A stretch of 64,000 nt of DNA from Dietzia psychralcaliphila. GTDB taxonomy: Bacteria; Actinomycetota; Actinomycetes; Mycobacteriales; Mycobacteriaceae. Below are positions 1-9,097 of the stretch, piece after piece (the first letter of the stretch is position 1; every line of letters starts with the position of its first letter). Location of the stretch: positions 1,984,001 to 2,048,000 of the forward strand of contig NZ_CP015453.1 in the NCBI RefSeq assembly GCF_003096095.1, in the 5' to 3' direction. The position numbers and the translations under genes were made by a program. The notes beneath the pieces were generated by a model. It made no database searches. It was not told the origin of the DNA and was given only the letters and a program-made list of their open reading frames with translations.

Positions 1-267
1 CTCGACCTGTTGTGCCAGACGCCGGAGAGCGTCTTCCTCCACCGCCCGACCCTGGCACGCGCGTCTGACGCCGCGAACCACCTTGTCGCGGCTGAAGCTC
101 TCGGTGACGCCGCTGCGCTTGAGCACGGTCAACAACGGAGTCTCGAGGGTCGTGAACCGGTGTCCGCATTCAGGGCACTCGCGTCGACGTCTGATCGCCT
201 GCCCTTCGTCGACCGACCGCGAGTCGATCACCCGGGAGTCCTCGTGGTGACATATGGGGCAGTACAT
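1..267 (-). CDS. nrdR: Transcriptional repressor NrdR (partial, N-terminal part)
   Basis: Only the first 89 residues are in the window; the gene runs off the left edge. The reverse-strand reading starts [13 protein letters not shown] and has a zinc ribbon with cysteines at residues 3, 6, 31 and 34 (CPIC and CPEC), followed by RFTTLET and the start of the ATP-cone domain (residues 46 onward, [14 protein letters not shown]). NrdR family members bind (d)ATP through the ATP cone and repress ribonucleotide reductase genes. The ATG start gives the usual family N-terminus. It lies downstream of the divS-like gene on the same strand, as in corynebacteria and mycobacteria, so the two are probably co-transcribed. 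Confidence 0.93.
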   Translation of the reverse strand, partial: MYCPICHHEDSRVIDSRSVDEGQAIRRRRECPECGHRFTTLETPLLTVLKRSGVTESFSRDKVVRGVRRACQGRAVEEDALRRLAQQVE

Positions 268-381
268 TCCAGCTTCGCCATTCGTCGACCGGCTCCGCAC
301 GTGTCCGCCGGCAGTAGCCGACAGCGGTACGGGGGCGACGGGTCGCCGTCCCGGGATCATTCTAGAAGGCGATGCCATAGG

Positions 382-744
382 TCACGCGTAGGCGGGCCCG
401 CCCAGGAGTGCCAGCGCCAGCAGCATCAGGACCCCGAACACGATTCCGCAGACCAACAGAGCCCACGTGGGGACGTCGTCGACCACCGGCGCATTCGTCC
501 GCACTTCGCCGCCGCAGGCTCTGACCTGGTCCGCCGACGCGGGTCGGACGAGCACCCGACGACCGGGTGCCACCGATCGTGTGGACAGCTGACGTCCACG
601 GTCGAGGGTCCGCGTGGTGTGACGGATGTGCGTGTCGCGGCGGGACCGCAGCCCGGACGCGGCGGGCCGGTCGTGGTCGGTCGCGCAGACCTCCGTCCAG
701 TGCATCGACGGACGCGCCTGTGACTGCATCTCCAGAACGGACAT
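382..744 (-). CDS. divS: DivS/ChiZ-like SOS-associated small membrane protein
   Basis: A 120-residue protein with a long basic N-terminal part (residues 1-95) and one C-terminal membrane helix (about residues 95-117, containing WALLVCGIVFGVLMLLAL). It sits between lexA (divergent) and nrdR (downstream), exactly where C. glutamicum has divS and M. tuberculosis has Rv2719c (chiZ), both DNA-damage-induced and both linked to blocking cell division. The mycobacterial protein carries a LysM domain after the helix; this one stops right after it. The ATG at 744 is the first plausible start close to a LexA-like box at 803-818; an in-frame extension upstream to 981 would run into lexA. Identification rests on synteny, topology and the SOS box, not on strong sequence motifs. 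Confidence 0.72.
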   Translation of the reverse strand: MSVLEMQSQARPSMHWTEVCATDHDRPAASGLRSRRDTHIRHTTRTLDRGRQLSTRSVAPGRRVLVRPASADQVRACGGEVRTNAPVVDDVPTWALLVCGIVFGVLMLLALALLGGPAYA

Positions 745-802
745 GAAAACTCCCAACTCGATATGGTGTGCGAAGTTCGTTCGCACGCCCGTGTGCATTT
801 GT

Positions 803-818
803 GTGCACATCTGTTCGA
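803..818 (-). promoter_or_regulatory. LexA (SOS) box upstream of divS-nrdR
   Basis: Read on the minus strand the 16-mer is TCGAACAGATGTGCAC, matching 12 of 16 positions of the actinobacterial SOS consensus TCGAACACATGTTCGA. It lies about 60 bases before the divS start, and an overlapping GTTCGAAC palindrome is adjacent (813-820). DNA-damage control of divS is therefore expected. Confidence 0.6.
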
Positions 819-883
819 ACTCGAACCTGACTAGAGTTGTATCACGCGGGTCCGACAGAGTCGACATTCCAGAGGATATTTCT

Positions 884-899
884 TCGAACACCTGTGTGG
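884..899 (+). promoter_or_regulatory. LexA (SOS) box upstream of lexA
   Basis: TCGAACACCTGTGTGG matches 12 of 16 positions of the SOS consensus, with a perfect left half-site TCGAACAC. It lies 75 bases before the lexA ATG. A possible -10 element TAGGGT follows at 920-925, which would place the box across the -35 region, as expected for autorepression of lexA. Confidence 0.62.
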
Positions 900-973
900 C
901 GCGGACGGTCCGCGGGAAGTAGGGTGTACACAGATAGAGACGTCGAACACCCATTCGCCGAAGGGACCCACAC

Positions 974-1642
974 ATGCCCAAGCCCGACTTCGAGGCCCTG
1001 ACGCCTCGTCAGAAGAGCGTTCTGTTGCATATCCACGACACGGTCAAGGACCGGGGCTACCCCCCGAGCATCCGCGAGATCGGTGACGCCGTCGGTCTGC
1101 AGTCGACCTCCTCTGTCGCACACCAGTTGCGGACACTGGAGAAGAAGGGCTTCCTGACCCGGGATCCTCACAAGCCGCGGGCTGTCGACGTCCACGGCGT
1201 CCCGGGGCAGCGGTCCCGGGGACGGCGCGCACCTGCTCAGGAGGAGCCGCGGCCCAGTGGGGCGGTCGAGCCGGTATACGTTCCCGTACTGGGCCGCATC
1301 GCGGCCGGCGGGCCGATCCTGGCCGAGCAGGCGGTGGAGGAGGTCTTCCCACTCCCGTCGGATCTGGTGGGTTCCGGCGACCTGTTCATGCTCCGAGTGG
1401 TCGGTGAGTCGATGATCGACGCCGCCATCTGTGACGGCGACTACGTGGTGGTACGTCGGCAGAACGTGGCGGACAACGGAGACATCGTGGCGGCGATGAT
1501 CGACGGGGAGGCAACCGTCAAGACCTTCCGCAGGGACGCGAGCGGGGTGTGGCTCCTGCCCCACAACCCGTCGTTCAGTCCGATTCCCGGGGAGCACGCG
1601 ACGATCCTGGGGAAGGTCGTCACCGTCTTCCGCAAGCTCTGA
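974..1642 (+). CDS. lexA: SOS repressor LexA
   Basis: 222 residues. N-terminal winged helix ([20 protein letters not shown], then the recognition segment around [22 protein letters not shown]) and a C-terminal S24 peptidase domain. The self-cleavage site Ala111-Gly112 (GRIAAGGP), the nucleophile Ser146 (VGESMID) and the general base Lys183 (ATVKTF) are all present, so the protein should be a functional, RecA-activated autoprotease. The 25-residue linker before residue 100 is Arg/Pro-rich. Divergent from divS-nrdR, with LexA boxes in the shared 229-bp region; recA with its own box lies 12 kb downstream. It ends convergently with hflX at a shared hairpin. Confidence 0.98.
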   Translation: MPKPDFEALTPRQKSVLLHIHDTVKDRGYPPSIREIGDAVGLQSTSSVAHQLRTLEKKGFLTRDPHKPRAVDVHGVPGQRSRGRRAPAQEEPRPSGAVEPVYVPVLGRIAAGGPILAEQAVEEVFPLPSDLVGSGDLFMLRVVGESMIDAAICDGDYVVVRRQNVADNGDIVAAMIDGEATVKTFRRDASGVWLLPHNPSFSPIPGEHATILGKVVTVFRKL

Positions 1643-1655
1643 CCCCGCGCGGAGT

Positions 1656-1694
1656 CGGTGTCGTCTGACCTCGTGACAGGGTCAGGCGACACCG
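1656..1694. terminator. Bidirectional hairpin between lexA and hflX
   Basis: The arms CGGTGTCG-T-CTGACC and GGTCAG-G-CGACACCG pair over about 15 positions with one internal T/G pair and an 8-base loop. It sits between the convergent 3' ends and its right arm runs into the last codons of hflX, so it can serve both genes. Confidence 0.65.
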
Positions 1695-3130
1695 TCGTGC
1701 GAACTGCCGGTGCGGTACTCCCCTAGCTCTCCGGCCACGGAGGAGGGCAGCCGGACCACGATCCGGGTGCCGTCCTGCGTGTGTTGCTCGTCCACCACTG
1801 CGCCCTCTGCGTGCACACGGGAGACCACGTCACCCCGGGTGAAGGGGATCTCGAGCGTCACCTGCGTGTCCCCGGAGGCGACAACCCGCATGATCCGTTC
1901 GAGGAGCTCGTCGAAGCCTTCTCCCGTCGCCGCCGAGACGAAGACCGCGTCCGGGAGGGCGTGATGTAGTTCGGTCAGCACGACGGGGTCCGCCACATCG
2001 ATCTTGTTGATCACCACGAGCTCGCGCGGACTCTCAGCGTTCTGTTCCTCGACGACATCGTTGATGACGGTGCGGACGGCCTCGATCTGGCGCAGCGGGA
2101 AGGCGTCCGACCCGTCCACCACGTGCAGGAGCAGCTCGGAATCGACGACCTCCTCCAGCGTCGAACGGAAGGCCTCGACGAGCTGCGTCGGGAGGTGTCG
2201 GACGAACCCGACGGTGTCGGTGAAGACCACGGTGCGCCCGTCCGGGAGCTCGGCCCGCCGGGTGGTGGGGTCGAGGGTGGCGAACAGCGCGTTCTGGACC
2301 AGAACGCCGGCACCGGTGAGGCGGTTGAGCAGACTGGACTTGCCGGCGTTCGTGTACCCGGCGATAGCGATCGAGGGCACCGGGGTGGCGCGCCGGCGGT
2401 GCCGCTTGGTGTCCCGGGCCTGCTTCATGCCCTTGATCTCCCGACGCAGCCTGGCCGTGCGCTCCCGGATACGGCGGCGATCCGTCTCGATCTTCGTCTC
2501 ACCGGGACCGCGGAGACCGACGCCCCCGTTGCTGCCCGCCCGGCCACCCGCCTGCCTGGAGAGTGCCTCGCCCCAGCCGCGTAGGCGCGGCAACATGTAC
2601 TCCATCTGCGCCAGGGAGACCTGGGCCTTGCCCTCACGGCTGGTCGCGTGTTGGGCGAAGATGTCGAGGATCAACGCGGTGCGGTCGATGACCTTGACGT
2701 TGACGACCTTCTCCAGGGCGATCAGCTGACCGGGAGTGAGCTCACCGTCACAAATCACCGTGTCGGCGCCGGTCGCGTCGATCACGTCCTTCAGCGTCTT
2801 GGCCTTGCCCGAGCCGATGTAGGTGGCGGCGTCGGGCTTGTCGCGGCGCTGGATCAGCGCATCGCACACCTCCGAGCCGGCCGTCTCGGCGAGCTGGGCC
2901 AATTCGGCCATCGCGGCCTCTGCCTGTGCTGCGGATCCCTCGGTCCAGACCCCTACGAGGACGACCCGCTCCAGCCGGAGTTGGCGGTACTCGGCGTCGT
3001 TGACGTCCTGGAGCTCGGTCGACAATCCGGCGACGCGGCGCAGCGAGGAGCGCTCCTCGAGCTGGAAGTCGCCGACCGAAGGATCATGGTCTCGTGTGGC
3101 CCGGTCAGGGGCGGTGTCATCGGTAGTCAT
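1682..3130 (-). CDS. hflX: Ribosome-dissociating GTPase HflX
   Basis: 482 residues. The N-terminal HflX domain (roughly residues 50-190, with TYIGSGKA and the conserved stretch QVSLAQMEYMLPRLRGWG) is followed by a coiled segment and the GTPase domain. G1 is GYTNAGKSS (258-266), G3 is DTVGFVRHLP, G4 is NKID. HflX binds 50S and 70S ribosomes and splits or rescues stalled ones; in mycobacteria it is tied to macrolide tolerance and hypoxia. It follows dapF by 14 bases on the same strand, the same dapF-hflX pair seen in mycobacteria (Rv2726c-Rv2725c). Confidence 0.97.
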   Translation of the reverse strand: MTTDDTAPDRATRDHDPSVGDFQLEERSSLRRVAGLSTELQDVNDAEYRQLRLERVVLVGVWTEGSAAQAEAAMAELAQLAETAGSEVCDALIQRRDKPDAATYIGSGKAKTLKDVIDATGADTVICDGELTPGQLIALEKVVNVKVIDRTALILDIFAQHATSREGKAQVSLAQMEYMLPRLRGWGEALSRQAGGRAGSNGGVGLRGPGETKIETDRRRIRERTARLRREIKGMKQARDTKRHRRRATPVPSIAIAGYTNAGKSSLLNRLTGAGVLVQNALFATLDPTTRRAELPDGRTVVFTDTVGFVRHLPTQLVEAFRSTLEEVVDSELLLHVVDGSDAFPLRQIEAVRTVINDVVEEQNAESPRELVVINKIDVADPVVLTELHHALPDAVFVSAATGEGFDELLERIMRVVASGDTQVTLEIPFTRGDVVSRVHAEGAVVDEQHTQDGTRIVVRLPSSVAGELGEYRTGSSHDGVA

Positions 3131-3144
3131 TCACCGGCATCATC

Positions 3145-4071
3145 TCATAATTCCGATCGCGACGCCTCCGGGCGAGGAGTTGCGCCCGAGCGCCGGAACC
3201 ACCCCTCAGCGACGATCGCGGAGGGCCCCGTCAGTGCGGAACCGCCCTCGGTCAGGGACACCTCGATCTCTCCCCCGGGCACTTCCACCACCACCTCGCC
3301 CATGGCCTCGCCGGCATCGGCGAGGGCGGCGACGGCGGTGGCGACGATTCCCGTACCGCAGGACATCGTCTCCCCTGATCCACGTTCGTGGACTCGCATC
3401 GACACCCGCCCGTCGGTGAGCGGTGTGGCGATCTCCACGTTGACCCCCCCGGGGAAGAACCCGGTGTCGTACACCGGGGCTTCGTGCACCGGCAGGTCAC
3501 GCAGCGCCGCGGCTCCCAACCCCGGGACGATGCATGCGAGGTGGGGGTTGCCCATGTCGACGGCGAGGCCGGCGTACACCCGACCACCCAGGTCGACGGA
3601 GGAGACCCCGAGGAGTCCGGGCTCCCCCATGTCGACCCGGACCACGGCGTGGTTCCCGTCGTGCTCGAGGATCTCGGCGGGCCGTGGTCCGGAACGCGTG
3701 CCGATGGGGATCCGGCCGACCCCTGCCCGCCCGGTCGACACCAGGGCGTGGGCGAAGACCCTCACCCCGTTCCCACACATCTCCGCGGTCGAACCGTCCG
3801 CATTGCGGTAGTCCATGAACCAGTCGTCGTCGTCCACACCCTCCGGCAGGACGGTGAGAACACCCCGTTCCACCAGGGCTCCCGCGGTTGCGATCCGGAG
3901 CACGCCGTCGGCGCCGATCCCGGCGCGTCTGTCGCAGAGGGCGCGCACCAGATTCTCGTCGAGATCCACCTCGGCGTTGTCGTCAGGCAGTATCACGAAG
4001 TCGTTGAGCGTTCCGTGACCCTTGATAAAGGCGAGACCGTCCTGCGGCGCGGTCAGGGGGGCGGGGTTCAT
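3145..4071 (-). CDS. dapF: Diaminopimelate epimerase
   Basis: 308 residues from the ATG at 4071 (MNPAPL); a GTG two codons upstream at 4077 is possible, but an AGGA nine bases before the ATG favours the ATG. It interconverts LL- and meso-diaminopimelate for lysine and peptidoglycan synthesis without a cofactor. Both catalytic cysteines are visible: MCGNGVRVF and MSCGTGIVATA. First gene of the dapF-hflX unit, divergent from glcB. In mycobacteria miaA directly precedes dapF; here glcB and an iclR gene lie between them. Confidence 0.97.
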   Translation of the reverse strand: MNPAPLTAPQDGLAFIKGHGTLNDFVILPDDNAEVDLDENLVRALCDRRAGIGADGVLRIATAGALVERGVLTVLPEGVDDDDWFMDYRNADGSTAEMCGNGVRVFAHALVSTGRAGVGRIPIGTRSGPRPAEILEHDGNHAVVRVDMGEPGLLGVSSVDLGGRVYAGLAVDMGNPHLACIVPGLGAAALRDLPVHEAPVYDTGFFPGGVNVEIATPLTDGRVSMRVHERGSGETMSCGTGIVATAVAALADAGEAMGEVVVEVPGGEIEVSLTEGGSALTGPSAIVAEGWFRRSGATPRPEASRSEL

Positions 4072-4191
4072 GGCCACAGATCCTAGCCAACTCGGCGACC
4101 CGTTCCACCCTGCGGAAAGCCCGGATGATCCCTCGACAGGGGAGCACTAGAGTCGGGAGCGAGAACGGTCCCCTATGTGAGGAGCACATCG

Positions 4192-6372
4192 ATGTCCGAA
4201 CGCATCACCGTCGGCGGCGTCCAGGTCGACGAGGTCCTGTACGACTTCGTCAACAACCAGGCGATCCCGGGCACCGGGGTCGATCCCGACGCGTTCTGGG
4301 CGGGAGTCTCCGAGATCTTCACCGACCTGGCGCCGCGGAACCGTGAACTGCTCGCGGTCCGCGACGAGTTGCAGTCGAAGATCGACACCTGGCACCACGA
4401 GAACCCCTCCCCGATCGACCCCGCCGCCTACAAGGCGTTCCTTCAGGAGATCGGGTACCTGGTCCCGGAACCGGACTCTGTCCGGGTGACCACCGAGAAC
4501 GTCGACGAGGAGATCGCCACGGTCGCCGGCCCCCAGCTGGTCGTGCCGATCATGAACGCGCGTTTCGCGATCAACGCGGGCAACGCACGGTGGGGGTCGC
4601 TGTACGACGCCCTCTACGGCACCGATGCGATCCCGGAGTCCGGTGGCGCGGAACAGGGCTCCTCCTACAACAAGGTCCGCGGGGACAAGGTCATCGCCTG
4701 GGCCCGTGAGTTCCTCGACGACGCCGCGCCGCTCGACTCCGGCAGTCACGTCGGCACCACCGGCTACTCCGTGGTCGACGGCCGACTGCAGGTGACCCTC
4801 GCCGACGGTTCGACCACCGGTCTGGCCGACTCCGCGCAGTTCGTCGGCTACCTGGGCGAGGACACCACCCCGACCTCGGTGCTGCTGCGCAACAACGGCC
4901 TGCACGTGGAGATCCAGATCGACGCCGATTCCCCGATCGGGTCGACCGACTCCGCCGGCGTCAAGGACGTCGTCCTCGAGTCCGCCGTCTCCACCATCAT
5001 GGACTTCGAGGACTCGGTCGCCGCCGTCGACGCCGAGGACAAGACCCACGGCTACCGCAACTGGCTGGGTCTCATGAAGGGCGACCTCTCCGAGGAGATC
5101 AGCAAGGGCGACAAGACCTTCACCCGCGTCCTCAACGACGACAGGGTCTTCACCGCGCCCGACGGTTCCGGAGAGGTCCGTCTCCACGGCCGCTCGATGC
5201 TCTTCGTCCGCAACGTGGGCCATCTGATGACCAACCCCGCAGTTCTCGACTCCGAGGGCAACGAACTGCCCGAGGGCATCTTGGACGCCCTGATCACCTC
5301 GCTGGCCGGCATGCACGGAATCGCCGAGAGCAACGAGCGCGGCAACAGCCGCACCGGTTCCATCTACATCGTCAAGCCCAAGCAGCACGGCCCGGCCGAG
5401 GTGGCCTTCACCACCGAGCTGTTCGGCCGTGTCGAGAAGCTCCTGGGTCTGCCTGAGAACACTCTCAAGGTGGGCATCATGGACGAGGAGCGGCGCACCA
5501 CGGTCAACCTCGCCGCCTGTATCGCCGAGGCCACCGACCGGGTCGTGTTCATCAACACCGGCTTCCTCGACCGGACCGGGGACGAGATCCACACCTCGAT
5601 GGAGGCCGGACCGATGATCCGCAAGGGCGAGATGAAGTCCGCACGCTGGATGGCCGCCTACGAGGACTTCAACGTCGACACCGGACTGGCCTGTGGCCTG
5701 CGTGGGCGCGCCCAGATCGGTAAGGGGATGTGGGCCAAGACCGACCTCATGTCCGAGATGCTCACCGAGAAGATCGGACAGCCGAGGGCCGGCGCCAACA
5801 CCGCCTGGGTCCCGTCCCCGACCGGTGCCACCCTGCACGCCACCCACTACCACCGGGTGAACGTGATGTCCCGGCAGGAGGAGCTCCTCGCCGGAGGGCC
5901 CCGCGCCAGCGTCGACGACATCCTCAGCGTCCCCCTCGCACCCGACACCGACTGGACCGACGCCGAGAAGAAGGAGGAGGTCGACAACTCCTGCCAGACC
6001 ATCCTCGGCTACGTCGTCCGCTGGGTGGAACAGGGCATCGGCGTCTCGAAGGTGCCGGACATCCACGACGTCAACCTGATGGAGGACCGCGCCACCCTGC
6101 GGATCTCCTCGCAGATGCTGGCCAACTGGATCCGTCACGGCATCATCACCGCTGACGACGTCGAGGACTCGCTGCGCCGCATGGCCGAGATCGTCGACAC
6201 GCAGAACGCCGGGGACGACGCGTACCGGAACATGGCGCCGGACTTCGACTCGTCCATCGCCTGGCAGGCCGCCCGCGAGCTGATCCTGGAGGGAACCGGA
6301 CAGCCGTCGGGCTACACCGAGCCGATCCTGCACCGCCGCCGCCGCGAGTTCAAGGCGGCCAACGGCCTGTAG
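4192..6372 (+). CDS. glcB: Malate synthase G
   Basis: 726 residues, the standard length of the monomeric G isoform. It condenses glyoxylate with acetyl-CoA to malate, the second step of the glyoxylate shunt. Recognisable blocks are [15 protein letters not shown] (metal site and acidic residues), [20 protein letters not shown], the glyoxylate-site stretch [21 protein letters not shown], and [20 protein letters not shown]. The ATG at 4192 is chosen because GAGGAG lies seven bases upstream; a GTG at 4177 lies before that site. It is transcribed against its neighbours and sits between dapF and an IclR-family gene, a position that breaks the dapF-miaA adjacency of mycobacteria. No isocitrate lyase gene is in the window. 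Confidence 0.97.
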   Translation: MSERITVGGVQVDEVLYDFVNNQAIPGTGVDPDAFWAGVSEIFTDLAPRNRELLAVRDELQSKIDTWHHENPSPIDPAAYKAFLQEIGYLVPEPDSVRVTTENVDEEIATVAGPQLVVPIMNARFAINAGNARWGSLYDALYGTDAIPESGGAEQGSSYNKVRGDKVIAWAREFLDDAAPLDSGSHVGTTGYSVVDGRLQVTLADGSTTGLADSAQFVGYLGEDTTPTSVLLRNNGLHVEIQIDADSPIGSTDSAGVKDVVLESAVSTIMDFEDSVAAVDAEDKTHGYRNWLGLMKGDLSEEISKGDKTFTRVLNDDRVFTAPDGSGEVRLHGRSMLFVRNVGHLMTNPAVLDSEGNELPEGILDALITSLAGMHGIAESNERGNSRTGSIYIVKPKQHGPAEVAFTTELFGRVEKLLGLPENTLKVGIMDEERRTTVNLAACIAEATDRVVFINTGFLDRTGDEIHTSMEAGPMIRKGEMKSARWMAAYEDFNVDTGLACGLRGRAQIGKGMWAKTDLMSEMLTEKIGQPRAGANTAWVPSPTGATLHATHYHRVNVMSRQEELLAGGPRASVDDILSVPLAPDTDWTDAEKKEEVDNSCQTILGYVVRWVEQGIGVSKVPDIHDVNLMEDRATLRISSQMLANWIRHGIITADDVEDSLRRMAEIVDTQNAGDDAYRNMAPDFDSSIAWQAARELILEGTGQPSGYTEPILHRRRREFKAANGL

Positions 6373-6399
6373 GAGCCAGGCCTCCCACCGATACCGAAT

Positions 6400-6463
6400 C
6401 CGCTACCCACTCGCGGCATCGGCTACCCGTTGACGGGTAGCCGATCCAGAGGGTGGGTAGCGG
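6400..6463. terminator. Nested double inverted repeat after glcB
   Basis: The outer arms CCGCTACCCAC (6400-6410) and GTGGGTAGCGG (6453-6463) are perfect complements. Inside is a second perfect repeat with 13-base arms, ATCGGCTACCCGT (6418-6430) and its complement (6433-6445), separated by two bases. Both layers share the heptamer GCTACCC. CTTTCATTG follows on the plus strand. It lies between the convergent glcB and iclR genes and most simply acts as a terminator, but its layered symmetry also allows a protein-binding role. Confidence 0.6.
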
Positions 6464-6491
6464 CTTTCATTGACCCTGGTAGCGCCGGGCT

Positions 6492-7238
6492 TCAGGGGTG
6501 CAGGTCAGCCACGGCCGACCTGAGCACCTCGACCGCGGCGTCGCGGCGCTCCTCGGTGAACCTCGCCTCGGGCCCCGACGCGGACACGGCGAACGCGGCG
6601 TCCCCGACCCCCACCGTGATCGCGACACAGCGGACGCCCTCCTCCTGCTCCGACTCGTCGGTGGCGAATCCGACCCCGCGGATGCGATCGAGTTCGGCGA
6701 GCAACAGGTCCGGCTCGACGATGGTGGAGTCGGTGTACCGACGCATCCCGGTGCGGTCCAGCATGGCGCGGACCTCGTCGTCGTCGTCCTGTGCGACCAG
6801 CGCTTTCCCCACCGCGGTGCAGTGCACGTGTACCCGCCGTCCCACCTCGGTGAACATCCGCATCGAGTGGGGTGACGGGACCTGGGCCAGGTACACCACC
6901 CCGTCTCCCTCGCGGACGGCGAGGTTGGCGGTCTCCCCGGTGCCGTCGACCACGGCCGACAGGACCGGCTCCGCCCACGACCACGTCGCCCGCCCGGCCG
7001 CGTCCCCGATGCGCTGCAATCTCGGTCCGAGCAGATAGTCGCGGCGCGCGTCCCGGCAGAGATGTCCCGAGTCGGCGAGCGTGCCGCACAGGCGGTGCAC
7101 TGTGGCCGCGGCCAGACCGGTGTCGGCGCAGAGCTCCCCGAGGGAGGCGCGCCCGCCCCGTCGGGCCAGCGAGTCGAGGAGGGCGAACGCCCGGTCGACA
7201 GACTGGACGCGGCCCCGGGACGGGTGCGAGCTGGTCAT
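6492..7238 (-). CDS. IclR-family transcriptional regulator
   Basis: 248 residues. N-terminal IclR winged helix (residues 9-70: [19 protein letters not shown], then [23 protein letters not shown]) and a C-terminal effector-binding domain (residues 80-245) with [13 protein letters not shown] and [20 protein letters not shown], the typical IclR signature. The ATG overlaps the miaA stop in ATGA, so translation is probably coupled to miaA. The gene converges on glcB; IclR proteins often control acetate and glyoxylate genes, and corynebacterial RamA/RamB show that malate synthase is regulated by acetate in related organisms, so glcB is a candidate target. This is inference; no ligand or operator is visible. 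Confidence 0.93.
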   Translation of the reverse strand: MTSSHPSRGRVQSVDRAFALLDSLARRGGRASLGELCADTGLAAATVHRLCGTLADSGHLCRDARRDYLLGPRLQRIGDAAGRATWSWAEPVLSAVVDGTGETANLAVREGDGVVYLAQVPSPHSMRMFTEVGRRVHVHCTAVGKALVAQDDDDEVRAMLDRTGMRRYTDSTIVEPDLLLAELDRIRGVGFATDESEQEEGVRCVAITVGVGDAAFAVSASGPEARFTEERRDAAVEVLRSAVADLHP

Positions 7239-8212
7239 CGCGACGCCTCCCCGAGGAGATCGAGAGCCGTGTCCAACGGGGTCCGTCCACCTCCGGCAGC
7301 AGTGGCGGCGCCGTCGCCGCCGACCGGGTGGGTGTCGGTGTCTATCCAGTTGATGCGGTGGTCACGCCCGAACCACGATCGCTGCCGGCGGACGTACCGG
7401 CGGGTGCCGATCACCGTCCGTTCCCGCGCCCGGAGGACTCCCTCGTCGTCGATCCCCAGTTCGTCGTCCATCTCGTCGAGTACCTGCGCGTACCCGATGG
7501 CGCGGCGGGCCGTCACCCCCTCGAGCAGCCCGAGTCCGACGAGCCCTCGCACCTCGGCGACCAGCCCGTCGGCGAACATCCGCTCGGTCCGCGCGGTGAG
7601 CCGCGCATCGAGCTCGGGAAGCGCGCAGCGCAGGCCGAGCAGGCGCGTGCCCCAGCGCGGGTCGCCGATGGTCGGTCGCGAGGCGGAGAACGGTCTACCG
7701 GTCAGCTCCACGACCTCCAGCGCCCGAACCGTCCGGCGGGGATCGGTCGGCAGGATGGTCCGCGCCGCCTCCGGGTCCACGCGGGCGAGCTCGGCGTGCA
7801 ACGCCTGCACGCCGACCTCGTCGAGGCGTTGTTCGTAGCGCGCACGGACCTGCGGATCGGTGTCGGGGATGGACCAGTCGTCGATCAGGGCCTGGACGTA
7901 CATCATCGAGCCGCCGCACAGGATCGGCACGTTCCCGCGCTCCCGTATCTCAGAGATCTCGCGCTCGGCCTCGCGCCGGAAGTCGGCGACGCTCGCGGTC
8001 TCGGTCACCTCGAGAACGTCGAGTCTGTGGTGCGGGATACCGCGGCGCTGCGACGGCGGCAGCTTCGCGGTGCCGATATCCATGCCGCGGTACTGCTGCA
8101 TGGCGTCACAGTTGACCACCTCCCCGCCCAGACGCTCCGCCAGGCCCAGGGCCAGGTCGGACTTGCCGGTGCCGGTCGGCCCCACCACCGCGACGGGCAC
8201 CGGGCCGCTCAT
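7235..8212 (-). CDS. miaA: tRNA dimethylallyltransferase
   Basis: 325 residues. The P-loop [17 protein letters not shown] is near the N-terminus, followed by [18 protein letters not shown] and HHRLDVLEV, all hallmarks of MiaA. It transfers a dimethylallyl group to A37 of tRNAs reading UNN codons; MiaB (further along this window) then adds the methylthio group. The ATG at 8212 overlaps the upstream gene by four bases (ATGA), and its own stop overlaps the iclR start in the same way, giving a three-gene coupled unit. Confidence 0.96.
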   Translation of the reverse strand: MSGPVPVAVVGPTGTGKSDLALGLAERLGGEVVNCDAMQQYRGMDIGTAKLPPSQRRGIPHHRLDVLEVTETASVADFRREAEREISEIRERGNVPILCGGSMMYVQALIDDWSIPDTDPQVRARYEQRLDEVGVQALHAELARVDPEAARTILPTDPRRTVRALEVVELTGRPFSASRPTIGDPRWGTRLLGLRCALPELDARLTARTERMFADGLVAEVRGLVGLGLLEGVTARRAIGYAQVLDEMDDELGIDDEGVLRARERTVIGTRRYVRRQRSWFGRDHRINWIDTDTHPVGGDGAATAAGGGRTPLDTALDLLGEASR

Positions 8213-8904
8213 CTGGGACCTCCGGACACCGGGGAATCCGTCGACGACAGGTCCCATCGCGCGGCGTGGTAGCCCACACCGAACGGTGCCCAGGACACCG
8301 ACTCCAGCGCGGTCCGGTCCCCGACCAACCCGGCCAGCTCGAGCCAGGCGGGGCGGCTCCACCACCCCACGGCCTCCGCAACCGCGCCACCCGGATCCGG
8401 CAATGGTCCGCCGCGCCGCAGCCATTCGGTCAGGTCCCGGTCGAGCGCGACGCCGCGCGGGTCCTCGGGCACGGGGGCGCGGGGGGTGAGGGAGGCGGGA
8501 CCGTCCGCCACGACGACGACGAGCGTGCCGGGTCCCGGGGATAGTGTCGACTGCCCGTCGCCGGTGACGCCGACGAACGACCTCGGCAGCTCGATCCCGG
8601 CCCGGTCGAGGTGCCACCATGCGATCAGGGCCGCGTCGGGGACGTCCGAGTGTTCACCGGCCGGCGCACCGGGTCGTCCGACCGGCACCGCCGCCCCCCA
8701 CCTGGTCAACGACGCCCGAACGTCGCCGATCGTTCGCCCGGCGGGATCCGACCCCAGCACGAGCACACGGTCGAGATCGGCCGCGGCACAGCTGAGGAGA
8801 CCCAGCGCAACGCCGACCTGGGAGGCGGTGTCCGCGGCCGCCTCTCCGGACAGTTCGGGCACCAGGACCGGCGCGCCGGGTACCAGGACGACAGGGGTGC
8901 TCAC
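8209..8904 (-). CDS. Conserved Rv2728c-like protein, function unknown
   Basis: 231 residues from a GTG at 8904 ([19 protein letters not shown]). The short motif PxxPxLVPEL at the N-terminus and the position directly before miaA match the conserved mycobacterial gene Rv2728c, which has been likened to class III extradiol dioxygenase folds. The catalytic histidines of a real dioxygenase cannot be confirmed here, so no activity is assigned. Segments with alternating Gly/Asp and hydrophobic strands ([26 protein letters not shown]) suggest an alpha/beta fold. There is no clear Shine-Dalgarno sequence at the chosen start, and an in-frame extension to 9000 is possible. Translation runs into miaA. 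Confidence 0.72.
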   Translation of the reverse strand: MSTPVVLVPGAPVLVPELSGEAAADTASQVGVALGLLSCAAADLDRVLVLGSDPAGRTIGDVRASLTRWGAAVPVGRPGAPAGEHSDVPDAALIAWWHLDRAGIELPRSFVGVTGDGQSTLSPGPGTLVVVVADGPASLTPRAPVPEDPRGVALDRDLTEWLRRGGPLPDPGGAVAEAVGWWSRPAWLELAGLVGDRTALESVSWAPFGVGYHAARWDLSSTDSPVSGGPR

Positions 8905-9097
8905 ACGGAGAACCTTACTGACCTCCCCGGGAGCGCCCTCTCGGGACTCGGTGGGACTCGCCGGGGATACCCCGACACCCGGGCGGCGGTTGGTACACAC
9001 TAGGGGGATGCCGTCCCCTCACCGGGCCGGCGAGGCGACGACCGGTGGGACTCCGGCGATGGTGCCGTGTCACGCGGCAGAACGAAACGAGGACAAG

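Noticed and set aside
745-981. Longer N-terminus for the divS-like protein, up to 199 residues
   Set aside because: It would span the lexA promoter and both LexA boxes and even overlap the lexA start; the ATG at 744 is more sensible.
4147-6333. A 728-codon open frame antisense to glcB
   Set aside because: Its translation is Gly/Val/Asp-rich with no domain, and it mirrors glcB codon bias. Such long antisense frames are expected at high GC.
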